Below are positions 57,497 through 64,000 of a stretch of 64,000 bases of DNA, piece by piece (position 1 is the stretch's first letter; each line of letters starts with the position of its first letter). The position numbers and the translations under genes are program-made. The DNA is from Sclerotinia nivalis. Taxonomy: Eukaryota > Ascomycota > Leotiomycetes > Helotiales > Sclerotiniaceae. Below the pieces are notes generated by a model. The model made no database searches, was not told the DNA's origin, and was given only the letters and a program-made list of their open reading frames with translations. The stretch is from assembly GCA_029531795.1 (NCBI GenBank), contig JAPEIS010000001.1, positions 744,001 to 808,000 of the forward strand, in the 5' to 3' direction.

Positions 57497-58444
57497 ATGT
57501 ATATTAAACCATTAGTATGTATAAGAGACAAGATCGATCGTTTTAATTCGATCAGGATGGTTGGTAGAATTAGAAGAATAAATTCGATAAATAATTTGGA
57601 ATTTGAATTCATCGTTTGATAGAATCCAAATCTTATCCCGGTAGTAAATTCTATTATTTTGGATTGAATAATTTTATATAACGATCTGGAAGGTTTTATG
57701 ATACTCTTTTGACTATTTAATCATCAATGGATTGTTAAGAGTAAAGATAAATTGATCTGTAATATTGGATCTAGTATACACTATATCGATTAAGACATCA
57801 ATTGGTTGATTGTAAAGTGGTACTATTGTCTCCACTGATGCTAAATTGATATACTTAATCAAATTTTTATAAAAATCATCATCAAAACAATCCTAAAGAA
57901 GAATAATACATTTTCGATTCTTTAAATATTTATCGTTTAAATCAAAGCGATACAGTTGATCTTTATGTTTTCTATTTAATGTGTTTAATCAAATAACTTT
58001 GTTTCTTAGTTGATAGATTATACAGAAATTATATTGAAATAGAAATTCAGATTATTATATTTGCCATTGATTGAGAGTTTTTGTAATTATAAAATATTCG
58101 AAATTCTTATAATCAATGAGAATCTCGAACTTTTCTTATAAACCTTAAAACTTTGGATGTCATTTTTCCATTACTTTAATAATAACGAATAATTCTTTAT
58201 TATAGATTTCATAATTATATTCCGTTGTTGTATATTTAAATGAAAAGTAAATAATTAGATATAAAACATTATCATCATTGTATTACAAGAAAACTTCTTC
58301 TGAAGCCCAATCGAAAGTATCAGTTTTCAAAACAGTTTTCTATTTGTAATCAAAGTATACCAAAACCGGTATTATTATAAAAGTTCTTTTTAAAACATCA
58401 AAAGCCTTTGTATAATCTACAATCCAATTTTATATAATATTCTT

Positions 58445-59104
58445 CTATAAAAGGTCATTAAGAGAGCAACAAATCTTTGAAAAATCTTTTATAAAACATC
58501 GATAGAAATTAACGAAACCGAGAAATCGTTGTAAATCCTTTATATATAAAGACAATTTCCAAAATATAATAGTTATAATTTTTTTTTGATCCATTTTGAT
58601 GTTTTCGATTGTAATGATAAAACTCAAATACTTTATCTTCATAATTTCGAATTTGTATTTATTAATATCAATCTGTAATCTAGTATTCATTAACTTTTGA
58701 ATTATTTGGCGAATATACTTTTTATATTCTATAGGATTATCGGAGTAGATTAAAACATCATCGAGATATATAATATAATACTTGTTCAATTCGTCGAAAA
58801 GTATATAATTGATATAATATTGAAATGATGTAGGTGTATTGCAAAAATCGAAAGATATAACCAAAAATTCAAAAAAACCAAAACAAATAATAAATACAAT
58901 TTTCCATTCATCCTCTTTGACGATTCGCAATTTGTTGAATATTGTAATAATATCAAGTTTGGTATAAATTTTTGTATTACAAAGAGTGTCCAGCGTTTCG
59001 TAAACGATAAATAATAGATAACAATTCTTTATAATAACGTTATTTAGTCTTCGATAATCTTGATAAATGCAGACCCCTTTTTCCGGCTTGGTAATCAATA
59101 GCAA
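58445..59104 (-). pseudogene. Gypsy B3 reverse transcriptase
   Basis: 219-residue frame. ITKPEKGVCIYQDYRRLNN, TKLDIITIFNKLRI, catalytic YLDDVLIYSDN and thumb LQRFLGFVNFYRCFIKDFS are all present in one stretch. Confidence 0.85.
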
Positions 59105-60344
59105 AGAAGAGGTGTATTGTGATCTCGATTCTCGAATGAATCTTTTGGAGAGATTATCATCAAGTTATTTGTGTATCACTATTAATTTTATTAACGATAA
59201 AAAGCGGTTTTTGAAATAAGATGGCTTTTTATTAAATATCAATTCAATTTTGTGATCCCAGATTCGACGAAGCGGTAATTTATCTGTATAATATAGAAAA
59301 AAAGTAAAAAGTTTGTTTTGTAACTATATAAGAAACCTTTATTGTATTTGATCATTATTAAGGGGAAGTTTATTGGTTAAAAATTTGTCGATATTAGCTT
59401 TAGAGATTTTTCGCAAATGAAGCGGTTTGTAACAATCGTATATAAAATCATGAAATTGTAATAGGGTTCTAAAGAGTATCTTTGTTATATTATTTTGTCC
59501 TTATAAAATCGATCGAAAATCCTTTTTTGTAAGTATCAAAGACAATATAGTTTATCATAGATAATCTTACTCAACAGTTTTCTATATAACATTCAATTTA
59601 TCTTATATTAATCGAATAGCTCGAATATTATCTTGTTAATAAAACGAAACAAAACTAGAAATTTGTAATTAATGAATATTATTTATATTTGAACTTATAT
59701 CTTTATAAATAGATATAAAAAGTTCCCCAACAAAAAACAAAAGCAAACAGTTTTTTGGATTGTAAATAGATCGATACCAATTTGCAATCTTTAAAATCGA
59801 TTTTGAATACAAACAATTGGGAATCATTTATACTTGATTATTTAATTCTCTACAATATTTTGTTCGATAATGATTTATACTAGATATCAAACCCTACTGA
59901 AATTCGAGATCAATAGAAGAATCATCAGATTATAATATATAATCTTTATCTAATATCTTTTCAATAAAAGGTTTTTTATAAAAAGTTCTTTTAAAAATAA
60001 AAAGTGTTTGAATAAATGAACAATCGATATCATCTTTTAGATAATCCTCGATATATAAAAAACGATATTTATAAACTATACATTTAACTTTTATATCAAA
60101 ATCGATAAGGAATTTATTTAAAGGTTCAATAACATCAACAACCTATTATAGAATAACTTTTATTAAATCCTTTTGTTCCTTGATCGAAGATAAAATCGTT
60201 GATGCGATAACTAACTCTGAATTATAATACATTAAGCAATTAGAAGTTTGAAAAGAATATTAAACTCATCTCCATCCAATTGATAATAGGATTATAATAC
60301 TATAATTATAATAAACTAAAGATTAACAATATCTCTAATGAAAA

Positions 60345-60617
60345 CTAAATGATATAAAAAGACCAATACTCATAATGATCCCCTATAGCAATTTCTATCA
60401 CAAAATATTCTGTAATTCTGTCGACGACCTTTCCATCAGTAAATCGGAGTTTGCAAAGATAAAGTAAAAATTGTATTTCAATATTATATTTGAAAGCAAA
60501 AGAACAATCAATAAAGACTTCTTCAAAACATTCATTATCAATGAGACTTGTAATAGTAAAGGGATTTTCATACATAAAGAATATAGTAGTTTTAACAAAT
60601 AGGGATTTGCTATTCAT
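60345..60617 (-). pseudogene. Gypsy B3 protease region
   Basis: Matches B2 35776-36030. SLIDNECFEEVFIDCSFA has the catalytic DSG as DNE. Confidence 0.7.
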
Positions 60618-61204
60618 AGAATTGAACTACAATGATTTATATCTATCCATTCTTCGATTTACCTTCTTGCCTTTAGTATTCCTCTACAAGCGATTTTTCG
60701 TAGAAATTAATCTTTTCCCTGTTCAAAACTTTCCTTGATTGAACTAAATATAAAGACAACCTCCTCTAACTCGATATAGCCTTACCATTATACCTGATTC
60801 AAATACTATTGGCTTTGTACTCAATTACCAGTATATCCTCCTCGAAATCCATTGCGATTATTATTAAACCTATTAACACCTCGAAAAGCCGGAACGACAA
60901 TATATTGATCGGAAACCGGATTAATTGAAACAGCAATATTGCAATTGGAAAAGATATTAACAAAAACTTATTTGCCAAGAAAAAGATTACCATTGATATT
61001 ATAAATAGTATAACAATCAATCTAAAGATAATTAATCCTATTACAACAATTACAAGAAACCACAAGATTAAACTTCTTTTTCTTATTTTGCAAACTCTTT
61101 TTTTGTTGTCCCTTTTGTTTCATTATATCGAAATCCATAAGATCATCATCAACAATAAATACTTTACCAGAATTTTTGTTATAATACTCAACATCACAAA
61201 GATT

Positions 61205-62092
61205 CTAATTCCAAGTAAAGAATTTCTTTTGCCAACCATCAATATCATCGATTATATAGAGATTCGAATTATCAATAACCAAAATTCGAAAAAGAACTAT
61301 AACCTTTTGCTTTATCGCATTAACAATCTTACAATCAGACTTATAGCAAAAGTTAGCAAAATGAAACAACATAAAAAAGAAAACCGAAAAGGATTCCTTT
61401 GAATCTATAAAAAGCTTATCGAATTTGAATAAGGCTTCCCTTTCGATATCTACAGAGATATATAATTTGTCCAATTTGGTCAAAAACGAAACAACAGAAT
61501 CGAAACAAATGAAATCATCAACAAATCTAATAATATCCGTAATACATTCTTATTATACTTGATTATCGAAAAGATTAATAATATAACTAATCTTCTTTTG
61601 TTCAAAAGCAAAAAGTTATAAATCGATTATTCAATAGAATTACAAACCCAATTTTCAAAACTGATAATCCTTTTGTCGAACAAGAATATTAGATCTTTCG
61701 CTTTTAAAAACAAATAGATCCTTTTGAATTTAACAAAGAGTAATCGGTTTCTAACTAATAACAACACCACCAGCATCCAACTGAACTTGTTTGCCGATTA
61801 GAATACAAAGAAACTCAACGTTTTCCGCTTTGAATTCCTCGATCTTATTTGTTTAAGTAACGATATAGATAACTTGAATAGTAAAGCAATCTTCGATAAC
61901 AAAGAAAATATAATTCAGATAAACAGTTTGTTCGTTAAAACCAACAACAAAGTTTAACATCACTGAAGTATCCAATTCTACTAGGATTTGTATAATAGTA
62001 AACCATTGACCAAAGACTCATTGGATTTCGATATAAATTCCTTCGATAAAAATAGAAATCGTACTACCAATGAATATAGAACCGGAAGCCAT
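61205..62092 (-). pseudogene. Gypsy B3 gag
   Basis: Start corresponds to ATG at 62092 (MASGS..). Capsid fragment 61205-61483 (LDKLYISVDIEREALFKFDKLF) aligns with B2 gag. Stops throughout. Confidence 0.7.
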
Positions 62093-62372
62093 TATAAAAA
62101 GAATTACAATTGCACAAAGTAATCGATAAAGAATTTACGATTACACAAAAGCAATCAAAAACAAACACAAAAGCCTATAAATAAATACAATCATACAAAA
62201 ACAATCAGGGATCAAAAGCTGCACAAAAGCAGATAAGAAATGCAACCGCATAAAAGCAAGCGAATTACAACAACACAAAAACAATCGAAAACAAACACAA
62301 AAGCCTACAGATGATTTGACAAGACCAGATCACTTTGTAAAATAACAGAGCTTTTGAAAAAGTAATACAAAT

Positions 62373-62535
62373 TATCATAATAAAGGAAAAGATATATATA
62401 GATTTGATCTATTATTATACTACAAAAAAGAGAAGAAAATCAAGGAAGTAACCTGACTATATAGAAATGAATGTATGCATATATGCCTAAGGCATACATG
62501 ATCATATATAGGTGAAGGGAGATGAACCTGTAACA
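62373..62535 (-). repeat. Right (5') LTR of B3
   Basis: TATCATAATAAAGG..CCTGTAACA. Its plus-strand end retains the ACA (TGT on the minus strand) that the other family-B copies show as ATA. Confidence 0.92.
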
Positions 62536-62540
62536 AATAC

Positions 62541-64000
62541 AGAGATAGAGATTTGAAGGATTATTTGAAAAGAGTTGAGTAAAACTAGAATATACAATTG
62601 ATCTAATAATAAAATAATTTTTCTCAGGATTTGAAAAGATTCAAAATTCTTGAATGATTATTAAATCAATATTAAATTCCAAAATCAATTGAAGAATACT
62701 TTTAATAATTTAAAGATTCTTATTTAAATTAATTTAAAGAATATAAATATTATTATATAATATTAATTAGATTTCTTCGTAGTTGTTTAATATATTTTAT
62801 AGATTTTCGAATTTGCTTTATACTCTTCTTAATAATTAATATATTTAATTATAAAATATTGATATAGTTTATTTTTTATTTAATAAACCAAACAAAAATA
62901 ATTAATTATAAAATATTTATTATTATAGAATCCACAAACAAAGGGTTTTCTATAATATATTTTTTGATAACCAAATCCTTAGCATTTTTGATATTAGGAA
63001 TTTAGAAAAAAGAAATAAAAATTTTCTATTCTTATACTGATTCCTACAATATATAATCTTTTTCGAATAACCAAATCAACTTTTTTTTCGATAACAAAAA
63101 TAATAATTATAATAATATTATTATTAATAGAAATAATAATAATTGAAATAATTGAATCTTTGATTCCGACTTTTATAAATACTTCGTTTATTTGGTTTCT
63201 CATTATAAAAAGTAAAAAGGAATCCAGATTGAGAATGAAGAAATTGATAAAAATTAAATATTTATTTGAACTATTTTCCCTTTTATTTAAAGAATTTTGT
63301 TTATTAATTTTGTTTTTAAGAATAATATTCCATTTATTAGTTTTAACAATTAAAATATAATTAATATTATTGAATACTAAAGGTTTTCTTTTGATAATAA
63401 AAGGAATAAATTGATTGGAAAGATCAATTAAATGATTCATTTATATTTCAATCTTTCTAATAACAATTTCGAAATGATTAATTTGAGATATAATAATATT
63501 AGATGTTTTCGAAAGTTTCTCTTTTTCGAAATACTTTTTAAAGATTTCGATCAAATCTAAGATCTTTGATTATTTCTCGAAAGATTTCTCTAGTAATACT
63601 ACTTGAATTAAAAAATCTCTAATTTCTTCAATCGTTGTTTTAGTAGATAATAAATTGATTTCAGAATTGATCGATTATCGGTATTGTTTGTTATTGATTT
63701 TGAAAAGAATAAATCTATCAAAGGATTGAAAGGGATTATCTAAACTGAAAATATTTAATTGGTTTTGCAAGTTGAAAGATTAAACTGAAATGGAATTCAA
63801 AAGATTGAATGAGTTTTATATTATAAAAGGATTTCTGAATAGAAAAATTAGATCAATAATAAAGAGATTTAATATTGAAAAATCTAATATTATTATTATT
63901 CATAGAGAAATAAATTCAAAAGAAGATTCAAAGAATTCTTCTATCGGAATATTTATTATTGAATTTGATAAATTTATCAAAGTTTTATAAATTCAATAAA
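62541..64000 (-). pseudogene. LINE4 continuation (N-terminal/ORF1 side), undeciphered
   Basis: Position after the B3 duplication and minus orientation of LINE4 place the element's upstream part here. The sequence is extremely AT-rich, and I recognise no domain in its short ORFs (62994-63440 minus, 63790-63990 plus). It reaches the window end. Confidence 0.4.

Larger units (their letters stand above)
55782..62535 (-). mobile_element. Gypsy chromovirus family B, copy B3 (6,754 bp)
   Basis: LTRs 55782-55944 and 62373-62535 (163 bp). Perfect TSD AATAC at 55777-55781 and 62536-62540. Collinear with B2, strongly mutated, inserted into LINE4. Confidence 0.93.

Noticed and set aside
63160..63990. 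Short ORFs at the right edge
   Set aside because: Low-complexity Ile/Lys/Asn-rich translations of AT-rich DNA without recognisable motifs.

Overview
The window looks like an AT-rich, repeat-dominated stretch of a filamentous ascomycete (Pezizomycotina) genome. Three gene-like islands carry short GT..AG introns of 47-70 bp, and they sit in a sea of retrotransposons full of C-to-T/G-to-A transitions that look like repeat-induced point mutation (RIP). I cannot name the species from sequence alone.

Left flank (1-8936). A gypsy chromovirus (family A, minus strand) runs in from the window edge and ends at 3648. It is followed by a decayed LINE 3' end (3649-5040). Next comes a cytochrome P450 pseudogene (minus, 5221-6384) that lacks its heme-binding end and whose first exon is cut by a copia solo LTR (6385-6883). 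An intact 12-TM MFS transporter gene (7268-8807, one intron) is divergent from the P450.

Transposon nest (8937-50124). Nearly 41 kb is explained by insertions inside insertions, most with a readable target-site duplication (TSD). A degenerate copia-like element E (8937-50124) is hit in its right LTR by LINE1 (11297-50096). LINE1 is hit by gypsy B1 (12111-37948) and by a Tc1/mariner element (38756-45776). B1 is hit by solo LTR D (18210-31093) and by a second family-B copy (B2, from 31197). D is hit by a LINE-tailed element (18516-19341) and then by LINE2 (19356-31005). LINE2 is hit in its reverse transcriptase by a nearly pristine Ty1/copia element (22923-28717). The Tc1 element is hit by gypsy A (39178-44815). 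Decay follows the order of nesting: copia has identical LTRs apart from one homopolymer base, LINE2 has a few stops, and LINE1, E and B1 are heavily mutated.

Right flank (50125-64000). An intact FAD-dependent oxidoreductase of the GliT/thioredoxin-reductase-like family (50364-51387, one intron) is followed by a heavily decayed minus-strand LINE4 (about 51950 to the window end). LINE4 is split by a third family-B gypsy copy (B3, 55782-62535, TSD AATAC).

With the nest removed, the MFS transporter and the oxidoreductase would lie about 365 bp apart in tandem, with the P450 divergent from the transporter. P450 + MFS exporter + CXXC flavo-oxidase suggests the relic of a secondary-metabolite cluster, possibly one making disulfide-containing compounds. 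That last step is inference.
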